Below are positions 22,265-34,269 of a stretch of DNA of 64,000 bases, one piece after another. Below the pieces are notes generated by a model. It saw only the letters and a list, made by a program, of their open reading frames with translations. It was not told the origin of the DNA and did no database searches. Location of the stretch: positions 76,380 to 140,379 of the forward strand of contig QAOA01000512.1 in NCBI GenBank assembly GCA_003255065.1, in the 5' to 3' direction. The number at the start of each line of letters is the position of its first letter. The stretch's first letter is position 1. The DNA is from Cercis canadensis. Its lineage: Eukaryota > Streptophyta > Magnoliopsida > Fabales > Fabaceae. Position numbers and translations under genes: made by a program.

Positions 22265-22557
22265 GGACAAGGGTTGTCGATACCTTAGGAATAATCACCA
22301 ACAAGATTCTCAACTAAGAACTTGAAGCCAATCACCATCCTTAAATGAGACACCACCACAAGATACTAAAGCTTTCTTTGGATCCCACAGGATATGCTCA
22401 AGGAGAAGTAAATGCCTATTCATACTTTTATCAAGAACTGAAAGGCCCTAAGGACAAGGGTTGTCGATACCTTAGGAATAATCACCAACAAGATTCTCAA
22501 CTAAGAATTTGAAGCCAATCACCATCCTTAAATGAGGCACCACAAGATACTAAAGCT
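22265..22557 (+). repeat. ~108-bp direct duplication, period 187 bp
   Basis: 22265-22373 and 22452-22557 share GGACAAGGGTTGTCGATACC through to AGATACTAAAGCT with few differences (the second lacks three bases). It ends 160 bp before the USP-kinase start codon and so may belong to the leader or promoter. Confidence 0.85.
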
Positions 22558-22720
22558 CTTCTTGAAGTTCTGTTCAGCAAAATTTTCTACTGGCAATAAG
22601 CTATGCTGGTATGCTCTGAACAACTTTCTTTGTTGCAAAAAATTGAGTTCCTTAGTAATACAGCAGAGTTCTTATCCCCAAAAACTCAGATTGAAACCAT
22701 AAACCAGATAGGTTGTTAGC

Positions 22721-25700
22721 ATGGAAGCACAGAGTGTCGTGGTGATCCTGGATGCATCCAATGAAGTTAATACAAGAGTGTTTACTTGGGCTTTAAAGAG
22801 CTTAGCATTTAAGCCAGGAGATAAGCTCACCGTGGTTTTGGTTCTTTATCAGATTAATACTCCCAGTAAGTAATCTTCCATAGAAAGTAGGAGAGTCTGT
22901 AAGATATCATATTATTTACCCCCTGAAAAAAGAAGTGCAAGATTGAGTTTAGCTGTTGACTGTTGAATAACAAATGTTAATCTTTGGAGACCTTTTGCAG
23001 CACACATATATTAATTTCAATAATCAGTTATTTTTTCTGCTTTCTTTGCCACTCAATTCTTTTGTAGTGGGCTACAAAAGCTTCGTCGACCACAGGTCAA
23101 TGTTGGGAGCTAATAACAGAATCATTGAGATAGAAGCTGCAAAGAGGATGGAAATGTATCAAAATAATGAGGAACTTGTTCAGATTGCTGAAATGTATGA
23201 ATCAGAGAAGGTAACATCAATACTACTTGATAGACCTATTGTTTATTTGGTTTTTATTTTTCTTTTCTTTTCTTTTCTTTTGATTTTTTTATGAAAATAA
23301 GAAAAATTATAGAGATAAAGAATAGAGAAGTGCAAAGGCAAAGCACAAAACATCCTCTTAAAGGAAAAAAGAGAAAACAAAAACCATATTGAAAGAGAAA
23401 GACACATCAAGAAAGTAAAACTTGCCAAACACTCAGCATAATAGAGAAAGAGACTCCTGGAAAAATCATTAGCCAAGCACCATAAAGAAGCCAAGAAGCC
23501 AAAAAAGACTATTTGGTTTTTCTTTTTGAACTTTACTAGTCTTTATCATCATCAGAAAGCATGGTTTGTGAGCTAAAATCATTTAATTGAATGGCTTATG
23601 CTTTCAGAACCAAATAACAAACACAAGCAACATTTAAAGAAACTTCCTGACCTAGATCTTCTGCCAACGTCTGCTTGGTTCAGCGGTGAGAAGCTCAAAC
23701 TCCTTGCTGAATTGCTTGGGTTTGAGATCGTGGGAATTTATTGATAAGGTATCCCACATGAGCCTTGCCTTTGGTTGTAGCTCAGCCTAGCTAGTTCCTA
23801 AATTTTAGTACACCAAAAAAAAAAAAAACTCCTGACATATTTCCTGTAAGATATTACAAAGAAATGAGTCTGCAAACATTAACTGGGGAAAAGGGGGAGT
23901 TTTGAGAACTTTCGTACCAACCCCCATTAGAAAAAAAAAAAATTCCATTAAGTTATTATGCAGCTGTTTCATTGATAACGGGAAATAATAATCAGAGAAG
24001 AATAATATAATCCTGTGATGCTCCATGATTTACTATTCTGCAGGCTATAAAATGCCATGTATAATATTTTCAGGTTGAATTTAATATCCAGTTGGTCACA
24101 GGACCTTCACCTAAGGAGGTTGCTTTGAAGACAGTCATAGAACTAAAGTCAACTTGGGTGATAATTGACAGGTCAGGAAAATCTAAGCTGATAATGTGAA
24201 TCTTCTAGACATGTGTATTATATCATAGAGCAGAGCCACAAAATGGAACTGCGAGTAGAAACTAGAAAGCCAATAGAAGCACTTTTTTATTCAATTTATA
24301 GTTATGGTGTAAAATGACACATGTGAAGGGAAGTTCACAACATTTGAAATAGCATTAACTCCTGGTAAGATGTCTTAAGCTGAGAAATGGGAAGTACATT
24401 TACACTGATCTTAATATAACTATACTTTGAACACAAGAAACAAAATAGTAAAAAGAGGAACTGGACTATTGTTGGTAAATAATGTCAATGATGTACAACC
24501 AGAGAAAATTTTCATGTGGACTATTTGATGTCGCACTAGGAAGTAGGCATTTGGTGAATTGTATTTGTATTTAAACTTAAATATAACTTGACAAGTAGTA
24601 TATCTGTTCATTTTGGACATATCCATGTGTTTGTTGCTGCAATTTTTGGATTAGGAATTAGAAATAACTCCAGAAAGGAAATAACTCTAGAAAGGGTATA
24701 ACTTGAAATATTCCTCTGATGACATTGCATTAAAATTATGATTCAATAAAATAAAATAATGAGTGATCTAATGTGAACACAAATGTCCAATCCAACTACC
24801 ATTTGTTTTTGTATTTATCTCCGTAACTAAGAAAAAAGCAACTGGGTCACAGGAAAATGAAGAAAGATGGAGAATATTTCCTTAAGAATCTTTCTTGTGC
24901 TATATCAAGACTGAAGCGTCACAACAGGATTGAACATTTAAGAGGACCACGAGAAAACACTCCCCCAGAATATAATAGCCAAGAAACTTATGATGACAGC
25001 AACCGGGATTATCAAGATGAAGAGTTTAGCATGGAAGCTATCCCTAAGAGTAAGTACTGAAACTCTTTAAGCACAATATTCCAGCCCAGATACTCATAGT
25101 ATCAACTGTTAACCATTGTCATTTGCTGTTTATGAAATTATTTGCAGTCTTCTATATTGTGAGACAAACCGAGAGAAAGACACTTTTAGTAAATATGACA
25201 TTGGAAGGTTGGCATTACTCTACCTTTGCTTCGTTGCATGTTTCTTCCTAGATCTCTGAAGGAGGGAGGAGCATCTCAACAATTGCACCTAATAATATAA
25301 TCAAATGACAGGTCAAATAAAAGGTGATCAGATGACCCAGGAACAAAGCAGTGCCCATAAGGAGGAGAATGACTCATCACTTACTATAAACGACAATCAA
25401 AACACCAGTCAGATAGTATCTGATCAACTGAGCCAGGACCAAGAAGATAGTAAGGAGAACATCCATGATGAGTATAGCGGCTTGACTCTTGAAACAAAAG
25501 ATGACCTGCTTAACCAGAATCAAGAACAACAGAGGACCTCCTATCAAGATTTACAGGATGGGCAGCAAGAAAATAGCATGTTGGGAAGTTCAAAATGCTC
25601 TATCTGCTCTGTCTGCAAAAATAGACGTCCAAATATTGGATGGCAAAAGGACTTTTCTTATAAAGAACTCCAAGCAGCTACAGATGGATTTTCCATTGAG

Positions 25701-27481
25701 AACTCTCTATCTGAAGGTGGATATGGACCTATCTTCAAAGGTCGTTTAGAGGAGAAGCTGGAAATAGTAGTTAAGCAACATCAAATCACAGACCCTCAGG
25801 TAGAGAAAAATATCAAGTTGGAAGTCCAATTGGCCCTCATAGCTAGACACAAGAATGTTGCCATGCTGTTGGGTTCATCTAGAGAAGAAAGTCACCTTCT
25901 GATTGTATACGAATATGCATGCAATGGTTCACTTGACAAGTATCTATCAAGTAAGTACTTATTATTTAGTGGTAAATATAGAATTTGTCATCCATAAAAT
26001 AATAAACACAAGAACTTTATCCTGGGAACTTGAGTGGAAATTTGAAGTTAATACTACAGGAACTTTCTGTGTTATGCAGATGAAAGTTGCAGATCATTGA
26101 CCTGGAGACAAAGGGTGAAAGTAGCAATGGGTTGTTGCAGAGGTCTAAAGTTCCTACATGAGAATAAAATAATTCATGGAAGTATAAAACCAAGTAACAT
26201 TCTTCTAACCCATGACTTCGAACCACTGGTACTTCCTTCAACCTTGATAGCAGTGAAGCTATTTTCCATCTAAGTTTCGATCTACTAACATTTTTTCATA
26301 TTGACAAACTAGCTTTTATTTTGACTGGTGCATATATCTTTAGCTTGGTGATATCAGCTTTGGAAATGCAAAACGTGAATCGAAGAAGTCCCATGGAGAT
26401 AAGAATTGTGGATACATAGCACCAGAGTTTCTGGAGAATGGGAAACTATCAACTAAGACAGATGTATACTCCATTGGTGTGGTTCTGTTAGAACTGATAA
26501 CAGGCCGAAGGGCTACAGACAAAATATCAGGAGACAAAATTCTTGTTGTATGGGTAAGTGCCACATAATTTTACTTTTATAAACAACAACCAAATGCTTG
26601 TTTTTGAATTGTTAATCAATAACAAGTACATTCTTCTCCAAGCTGACGTCTCAGATATCTAAAGCAAAAGTTCCACTTTATCAACCTTTCTGTTTACGAA
26701 CAATGTCATGAGGGGATCGTAATTACTTGTGATAATCCGTATGACCTTTCAGATCTGTTCTCAAGCACTCCCATTATGTTTCAATAAGAATTACGATCTT
26801 CACTAACCATCTTAGTCATAATGTACCATGTAATTTTCAAGAGATTTCTGCAAATTAAACTATACACTTGATTGGCAGAAACAGCATGCAATTGTTGCTT
26901 CTTATGCTTGTCTTTGGTCAGGACATCTTATATGATCCTCTGCTTGTGAATCTCTTCTAGATCTCATTTAATTTCTCAACATTACATTTTATTTGGATCA
27001 TACAAACATCCATCTCAAATAAAAACTTCAAGCACTAAGTATTGCTAATACACACACACACACACATATATATATGAGTGGGGATCCACTTACACCAGAT
27101 GTAAGACTTGTCACACTTGCATCCTTCAATAACTTCTTGTAGAAGGTGAATTTTATAGATACAACCGTTGAATTAAAAGTTTTCATGATGTAGATCATAC
27201 TCATAAAATTTCATAAAATTTGAGAATTAATTGGTACTCCATTAGACTATCTTATTTTAAAGGATAACAAGATTTTAAAATATAAGTAAATGTCATGAAT
27301 TTGGATTAGGTTCTTAGGAATTTTTGATTTACGTAAAATTTGACATGCATGATAACACCACAATATCACATGGTTCAATGGTTGGATCAGTGAAATTTAC
27401 TTTTTACAAGAAGTTATTGAATGGTGTAAGTATTCAAGTCTTACACCCTGTATAAGGGGATCCACAAAACACACACACACA

Positions 27482-27529
<48 letters not shown>

Positions 27530-28629
27530 TCTACACACACACATGTATGTAGATGTATTTGACTCATTATTTGGTTTAGAAATTCTGATGTTTTCTTTCT
27601 TCGACTTTGTCGCTCATGTATATAACAAACCAAATATCTCCATTTATTTTTTAATGAAGGCAAAGCAGTATCTTGGAGGAAAGAAATATCCGCAGTTGGT
27701 GGATCCCAAAATCATCAACTCATACGAAGAAGACCAACTTCTTTCATTGGTTCGAGTAACAGAACAATGTCTCAAAAAGAATCCTAAGGAAAGACTAAGC
27801 ATGAATATGGTAAGTCTCAATTATTTTGATTATGCCAATCATAAAGTGCAAAATATGCAACAAATAAAACATGCTATTGCATATATGGCTATCTAATTAA
27901 AAGGGTTGTTAATTAGTTACAGGATGAATAGAAAAGTGCACAACAGAATTATGTATGTCAAAGGCTCACTTGACCTAAAAGCTTAAACTATTAAGCAAAG
28001 TAAAAAATGGTTCCTATGACACTAACATGCCCAGTACCATGAAAGCTCATTTGTTTTACAACATTTCAAAAGAAACTAAATTTTAAGACTTCAGACTAAA
28101 GTTTTCGTTATATCACTAAGGACATGGCTCATATTTCAGGGTATAGTGAATGCAGGTATAGTGAATGCAGTTTATTTTTAAATGTTTTCAAGTCACAAAA
28201 TATGCTACGCATTGTCTAAATAAGAAAAGGAAAAAAAAAAAAAAAAAAAGTCAGAATATTGACTTGGCTTGGGATTCATTTGCATAAGATGAAGAATGCG
28301 TTTCATCCCATATCATGGCCTCAAACCATCATATTACTAATTTATAATTATAAATTGTCAACAAAATATAATTTGATATACACACAGACAGATGCATGTA
28401 TATATGAATATATTTACTTGGGCCATTTCAGGTTGTCTCTGCATTACAAGGCATATCAGATAGCGAAGAGTACTGTGTAATTGAAGAATCTCTTCCAGAA
28501 AACTCTTATTCAAAATGCAGTTTGCCAGACATAACTGGTTCACAAGGTAATGAGGAAAAACTGGAACAAGAGAGCTTAGGCGAAAACAAGAAGCAGACAA
28601 ATTGTTGCAGAGGTAATAGAAAATTCTAG
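22721..28629 (+). CDS. USP-domain receptor-like cytoplasmic pseudokinase, copy 1
   Basis: Nine exons: 22721-22865, 23068-23210, 24074-24171, 24853-25049, 25312-25950, 26080-26228, 26344-26553, 27660-27809, 28432-28629; 642 aa, all phases join. Residues ~5-150 form a universal-stress-protein-like domain ([15 protein letters not shown]...). Then come an acidic Gln/Asn-rich linker, a CxxCxxC motif ([18 protein letters not shown]) and a kinase domain from ~309. There is no signal peptide or TM segment, so it is probably cytoplasmic. Layout and THDFEPL match plant proteins annotated as inactive kinase SELMODRAFT_444075-like. The N-lobe Lys is kept (VVKQ, ~349). HRD is replaced by HGS (~440-442) and DFG by DIS (~460-462), so catalysis is unlikely; a scaffold or regulatory role is inferred. 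The last exon may instead splice at 28546/28547 (CAAG|GTAATG), extending the protein. Introns carry LINE, SINE and MITE insertions. Confidence 0.85.
23285..23515 (-). mobile_element. LINE 3'-end-like fragment in intron 2
   Basis: Shares phrases with the LINE relic at 30920-31360 (CATCCTC.TAAA, AAAACAAA, ACCATAAAGAAGCCAAGAAG) in the same orientation. No ORF remains. Its assignment rests on that similarity only. Confidence 0.4.
23652..23828 (+). mobile_element. SINE insertion in intron 2
   Basis: About 177 bp with a pol III A-box-like TGGTTCAGCGGTGAG (~23675) and a B-box-like GGGTTTGAGATC (~23718), ending in a poly(A) run. It is flanked by near-identical target duplications AACTTCCTGAC (23641-23651) and AACTCCTGAC (about 23827-23836). 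Length, box spacing, A-tail and duplication fit a plant SINE. Confidence 0.7.
27080..27465. mobile_element. MITE, 386 bp, in intron 7 of copy 1
   Basis: Inverted arms of ~95 bp: the left starts GGGGATCCACTTACACC and the right, reverse-complemented, starts GTGGATCCCCTTATACAGG. Both continue TGTAAGACTTG and TTCAATAACTTCTTGTA. (CA)n lies on its left and (CA)n(TC)n(TA)n microsatellites on its right (27468-27545). It is absent from the equivalent intron of copy 2, so it was inserted after the duplication. Confidence 0.8.
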
Positions 28630-28812
28630 AAGTAGAAAGCTTAAGGATAAATGTATATTAAGAAAGCTAGAAGCACATAACTTATAGTGGATCTAGAAAC
28701 CAGGGAAGGGGGTGAATTTCTGATAGATAATCATTTATTTATATAAGTTTTTCATTTTATAAATAATTCACTCTTATTTATTATCAAACATAAGTCTATT
28801 AAGTCATATGTC

Positions 28813-28986
28813 AGAATTAAACATATAAGAGGTATATAAGAAATCAAAAGTGGTAAGACCCACATAGAAGTACAATGCCAAGCAACTAGTGATGATATGG
28901 TACAAGACTCCAGATGCAGATCAGATCAGCCTATGATTTTTCACCAAAAGCAACAAAACACTTTTGTCACCATAACCCAGTCAATC
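28813..28986 (+). pseudogene. Relic of USP-kinase exon 4 between copies 1 and 2
   Basis: AGAATTAAACATATAAGAGG resembles AGGATTGAACATTTAAGAGG in exon 4 of copy 1 (~24927). A Gln/Asp-rich stretch follows that could encode EVQCQATSDDMVQDS, comparable in place to [12 protein letters not shown] of exon 4. A stop lies upstream in the frame. I read this as the 5' remnant of the duplicated module, placing the array unit boundary before it. Confidence 0.5.
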
Positions 28987-29137
28987 GTAAGTTATACTGC
29001 TGAAATTTATTACTATTACTATTATTTATTATGATGCATAAAAACTGAATCCAATCATAAAACCTAGTAGAAACACATTTTACTGAACAAAAAAGTAGTT
29101 ATTATCTGTGTTTGTTTATTTTTGGTGTTTTTCCTGA

Positions 29138-32100
29138 ATGAAGCATGAGGCCCTTAATACTAACCAAATGATAGGTCAAACAAAAGTCGATCAGCTGAGC
29201 CTGGATGAAAAACAGATGCAGAGCAGACCCCATGGGGATGAGAGAAGCCGAAGACAGATGATCAGCAATCACCAAATAATAGGCGAAACAAAAGCTGATC
29301 AGCCAAGCCAGGTTGAACATCAGACGCACAGCAGCTTCCATGCAGATGAGAGGAGCTCAAGACCAATGGTTTGCAATAATCACGTGATAGGTCAGTTAAG
29401 AAGCTAATTAGCCGAGCCATAATCAAGAAAAAATACAGGGAAGCTTAGAGAGAGAGAGGCTTAAGTCTCACACCTACTTGTTACAGAACAAAACAAAACT
29501 GCTCCAATGAACAGTAGAGAATTCTCACAAAATTTTTTATTATCAAATTTCAGCAAAAGACCCTAAAAGTTTACTAGGTGGGGTATTTTTATCCCCTATA
29601 GTAAGTAATCCCTAAAATATATCCCCTATAGTAAGTTATCCCTAAAATATAGTAAGAATGTAGTATCCCTATCCAGACACAGAATGAAATCCCTATTTGA
29701 CAATTAAAATTCCCAAGTCAAAACCCTAATTCTGAAAGTAATATCCTGATAAATAGACATTCTCATTCACCATCACCACAAATCAAATGACAGGTGAAAT
29801 CAAAGAAGATCTGCACAACCAGGACCAAAAACAAATGGAGAGCAGCTCCCATCAGGATTTACTGGATAGGTATCCAGGTGGAATCATTGTGGATAATTCA
29901 AAATGTGCGGCGTGCTCTATTTGCAAAAGCAGACGCCCAAATATTGGATGGCAAAAAGACTTCACTTATAAAGAACTCCAAGCTGCCACAGATGGATTTT
30001 CAAATGAGAATTCTTTATCTGAAGGTGGATATGGACCTGCTTTCAAAGGTCAGCTAGAGGGGAAGCTCAAAATAGTAGTTAAGCAACGTCAAATCTCAGA
30101 TCCTCAAGTAGAGAAAAATATCAAGTCAGAAGTCCAGTCGTTGCTCAAAGCTAGGCACAAAAATGTGGTCTTGCTGTTGGGTTCTTCTAGAGAAGAAAGT
30201 CAGCTGCTGATTGTATATGAGTATGTATGCAATGGTTCACTTGCCAAGTATCTATCAAGTAAGGACTTATGATTTAATGGTATATGCAGAATTTTTCATC
30301 TATGTCTAACAAACACAAGAACTTTGACCTGGGAATTTGAGTGGAGGTTTGAGGTTAACACTAAAGGAACTTTCTGCTTTATGCAGAGGAAAGTTGCAAG
30401 CCATTCACCTGGAGACAAAGGGTGAAAGTGGCTATGGGTTGCTGCCGAGGTCTAAAGTTCCTACATGAGAATAACATAATTCATGGAAGTATAAAACCAA
30501 GTAACATTCTTCTAACCCACGACTTTGAACCACTGGTACTTCCTTCAACCTTGATAGATGTGAAGCTATTTTCCATCTAAGTTTCAATCTGGACCTACAT
30601 TTTTTCATTTTGACAAACTAACTTTTATTTTAACTGGTGCACATATCTTTAGCTTGGAGATTTCAGCTTTGCAAAAGCAGAACATGCATTGAAGAAGACC
30701 TATAAAGATAAGAATTCTGGATACATAGCACCAGAGCTTCAGAAGAGTGGAAAGTTTTCAAATAAGACAGATGTATACTCCTTCGGTGTGATTCTGTTAG
30801 AACTGATAACTGGCCAGAGGGCTACAGACAAACTATCAGGAGGGAAAAGTCTTGTTGAATGGGTAAATGCCACATAACTTTACTATTATACTCCGAAACA
30901 GAATGCTGGTTATTCAAATTATTTTTTGATAGAAAAATGAATCCATCAGAGAGGAAACAGATTACAAAAACAGAGGATAAGGCATCCTCCTAAAACAAAC
31001 CAGGGAAAACAAAGATAGAAAGAAAAAAGATATCAGCTCATAAGAGGTTTTCAATCTCCTTGCATTTCTGACAATGACAACCCACTAAAATAGCCATTAG
31101 AAGAAACCCATAAAGAAGCCAAGAAGATATTTCTTTCCCAAAGATGATCTGGCATCAGGGTCTTCTCAAATGCACCACAACCCTGCTAGCATGAGACTTC
31201 CAGAGTGCCTTATTTTTCTCTTTTCCATCAAAGCTGTGGAGCTGAATGGGATGAAACTGATCCAAGGAGTCCAGACAAACTCAATGTTCCTCAAAGAGAC
31301 AGAAAAAATCATTCCAAATTTTCCTGGCGACCTCACAATGTAAAATTAGGTTGCTGCTAGTCTCAACAGCTAAAACACATAACAGATATGAAGCCTTACG
31401 AAGCCTAAAAATATGTGTGATAGAGATAAATCAAAATTATTCCCAAGCCTTCTAGATGCTTAAACTTATGAGTTGAATTGGTATTAGATCAAAAACCATT
31501 TCAGACCTTCTCCTAGCAGGTAAAGCTTTTAGGATGATTGATTCCTTGGTCAGGAGTTCAATCCTTAACCCCCCACCCCCTATCCCAAGCTGTGTTTTAT
31601 TCATGCTTCAAGCCCAAAGGCTTTTGCTTGAGGAGCATGTTAGAGATAAATCAAATCCATTCCTGAACCTTCTCGCAAGTTGGTTCCTTCATCCTTGACA
31701 AAGTTTCCAAAAGCTGATACCTCAGAGCATCTAAAGCAAATGTTCCATCTCGACCCTTTATGTTTTAAAACATTTTCATCAGGGGATATATCTCCTACTG
31801 GTATTACTTAATCCATATGACCTTGCAGATCTGTTTTCAAGCGCATCCATCCTATTTCAAAAGGAATTACAATGTGCACTAATCATCTTAGTTGTACTGT
31901 CCCTCATAATTTTCCAGAGATTGCTGCACATTAAGCCATAATACTTGATTAGTAGAAACAACATGTGATTTTGAAATGCCATGCAAAATTAAGTATTGTC
32001 TCTAATGCTTGTCTTTGGTTAGTACATCTTATGTGAAGGCAGTGGAATGGCCACTATTATCTAGCTGTAAATTTGTTTCAGATCCTATGCAATTTCAGGA

Positions 32101-33659
32101 TATTACATTTTGTGTGGATCACACAATTATGTCAAATCAAAACTCCAAGTTATAAATATTACTGGAATATATATATTTACCTATATACACAGATGGACTT
32201 GAGTCATTATTTTGTTGCTTATTTATATGCATCATACCAAATTTTTTTTCTTTCCTTTTGTCTTTTTAGGCAAAGCCCCTTCTTGGAGGAAAGAAGTACC
32301 CACAGTTGGTGGATCCCAAAATCAGCAGCTCCTATGAAGATGGGCAACTTCTTTCGTTGGTCAAAGTAACAGAAGAATGTCTCAGAAAGAATCCCAAGAA
32401 AAGATCAAGCATGAATATGGTAGGTCTCAATGATTTAGAATATGTCAATCACAAAGTGCAAAATACACAAACAAGAAAAATGCTATTGCAATGAGTGTGG
32501 TATCAACCTTATGGGGTTGGTGGTAGTTACTTAGATGAATTAAAAAACTGTAGAACAGATCATGTATGTTAAAAACCAACTTGACCAAAAGCTTAAACTG
32601 TCTAGCAAACTGAAAAAATGGTTTCTATAACTCTAAGCAAGGGCCTAAAATTGACTTTTATAGCTCTGACTGGCAAACTTTAACCTTTTTATATGGGCAA
32701 AAGGAAGAAGGAAAAAATATTTAACAAATAACAGTTGGACAAGATTGGTTTTTAAACAAAGTTCCGTAACACACCAGAACAATGAATTTTTTTTTTTTTT
32801 TTTAAAATACCTTGTATATACATAGAAAGATAATGAAAAACCTTTAAAACCATGTTAATATTGTGAAGAAAAAGTACTTCAGTTTTTTTTTATATGACTT
32901 TATTTTTGTTGAAGCTGCATAAATGAAGTTTGCAGTAAAAGTATATGTATACAATCAGCAAAGTGATATTTTATAGATATATTATGGTCATAATATAGAG
33001 ACATCCTAGCTTGAAACAGAATGATGGCCTCAGAAAGAGAAATGAATCTTTAAGATATACTCAAGATGTAGATGCTAGAAGAAATAAAAATAAATATATA
33101 TAATGAAGTAATAATAAAAGGATAACATTAGTAAGGCCTCATAAATATATCCAAATACCTATGCATGTGCTAAACCTTTCCTGATGAGATAATGTTTTAT
33201 CTGGATATAGAACACAATATTAACGTTTCCCATATTCATATTTCATGGTAGAGTGAATGCAGTTTATTTTTGCATGTTTCCAATTTGGGCACAAATTATG
33301 TTACACACTGTCTTAAATAGGAAGAAAAGAAAACTCATAGTCAGAATATTCACTTAGCTTATGATTCATTCCCAGAAGACCAAAAATGGTCTTACCCTTA
33401 TCAAGGCCTTACACTATCATATGTACAAATTTATAATTACAAATCGTCAACAAATGATCATTTTACACACTCATACACACATATACATATATATTTACTT
33501 GGGCCTTTCCAGGTTGTTTCTGCATTACAAGGCATAGCAGATGGCAAAGAGTGCTATGTAATTGAAGACTCTCCTCCAGCAAACCCATATTCAACATGCA
33601 GTGTGCAGGGCATAAATGGTTCACAAGGTAACAAGCTAAAACTGAACAAAAGAGCTTAG
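29138..33659 (+). CDS. USP-lacking receptor-like pseudokinase, tandem copy 2
   Basis: Kinase exons 29794-30258, 30387-30535, 30653-30862, 32270-32419 and 33513-33627 correspond one to one with exons 5-9 of copy 1, all with GT-AG borders and intact frames. The N-terminal exon is uncertain: 29138-29390 ([16 protein letters not shown]...), built of the same linker motif, joins 29794 in frame (phase 1). The kinase keeps a glycine-rich loop (SEGGYGPAF), VVKQ and APE (IAPEL), but has HGS for HRD and DFS for DFG, as in copy 1. No USP exons precede it. The frame ends at TAG 33657-33659 after INGSQG unless the donor at 33627/33628 is used. It may be an independent gene, a 3' extension of copy 1, or an expressed pseudogene. 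The fourth intron is enlarged by a LINE relic. Confidence 0.65.
29591..29650 (+). repeat. 30-bp tandem duplication
   Basis: ATCCCCTATAGTAAGTAATC plus ten bases occurs twice back to back (29591-29620, 29621-29650) with one difference. It lies in the presumed intron before the copy 2 kinase. Confidence 0.9.
30920..31360 (-). mobile_element. LINE relic (zinc-binding RT-associated region) in copy 2 intron
   Basis: On the minus strand the frame includes [21 protein letters not shown], the typical post-RT zinc-binding segment of plant L1-type LINEs. Degraded coding follows, with stops and a 3'-like tail ending TATCAAAAAATAA. It is missing from the matching intron of copy 1, where flanking sequences are collinear. 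Confidence 0.65.
31414..31665 (+). repeat. Short direct repeats of an unclassified retroelement relic
   Basis: TGTGATAGAGATAAATCAAA (31414) recurs as TGTTAGAGATAAATCAAA (31638). The interval also holds C-rich AACCCCCCACCCCC and a phrase of tRNA-like appearance (GGAGTTCAATCCTT). No ORF. Confidence 0.35.
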
Positions 33660-33918
33660 GCAAAAAGATAAATTGCAAAAACAAGAAGTGCACAGCTTAT
33701 GACAGAAGTAATAAGAAAATTCTAGAACTAGAAAGCTTAAGGACAAAGGTGCATCAGGAGAGCTAGAAATACATAATTTATAGTGGATCTAGAAATGTTG
33801 TGTTCCTGGGGAAGGGAGAAAATATCCAATAGATAACAATTTATTTGTATAAGTATTTTATTTTTGAATAATTCATTCTGTTATATTATCACACACATTA
33901 GTCTATTAAGTGATGACA

Positions 33919-34055
33919 AGGATTAAACATATAAGAAGAATAAAAGAAATAAAAATCGCAAAATCTGCACAGAAGTACAATGTAGCAGCCAAACAACTTA
34001 TAATGAAATTGTATCAAGATCTCCAGATGGAGGGGACCATTTCAGCCTTTAATTT
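33919..34055 (+). pseudogene. Second relic of USP-kinase exon 4
   Basis: AGGATTAAACATATAAGAAG and, further on, CAGCCAAACAACTTATAATG correspond to exon 4 of copy 1 (CCAAGAAACTTATGATG, ~24979) and to the relic at 28813-28986. It marks the start of a third, largely lost module. Confidence 0.5.
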
Positions 34056-34269
34056 TCCCCAAGGGTAAGTAAGGAAACACTTCTGACAACATATAAAACC
34101 CAGTAAATCATACGTTATACTGCTAAAAAATTTTATTCTCATTTTTCTTTATATTCTATTTGAATCCACTAAGACGAACTGTGGTAGAAACACATTTTAT
34201 TTGATAAAACAATTAACTTGGTGGATTTAGTTTCTGCTATCTTCTTTTCAGTTTAGCTTTTCTTCCAGA

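Noticed and set aside
27397..27663. 88-aa minus-strand ORF
   Set aside because: Made of microsatellite translation (repeated Arg-Glu and Cys-Val) and MITE arm; not a gene.
28547..28629. Certainty that copy 1 ends at 28629
   Set aside because: A donor at 28546/28547 in the same context as copy 2 is equally plausible, so the end is given as provisional.
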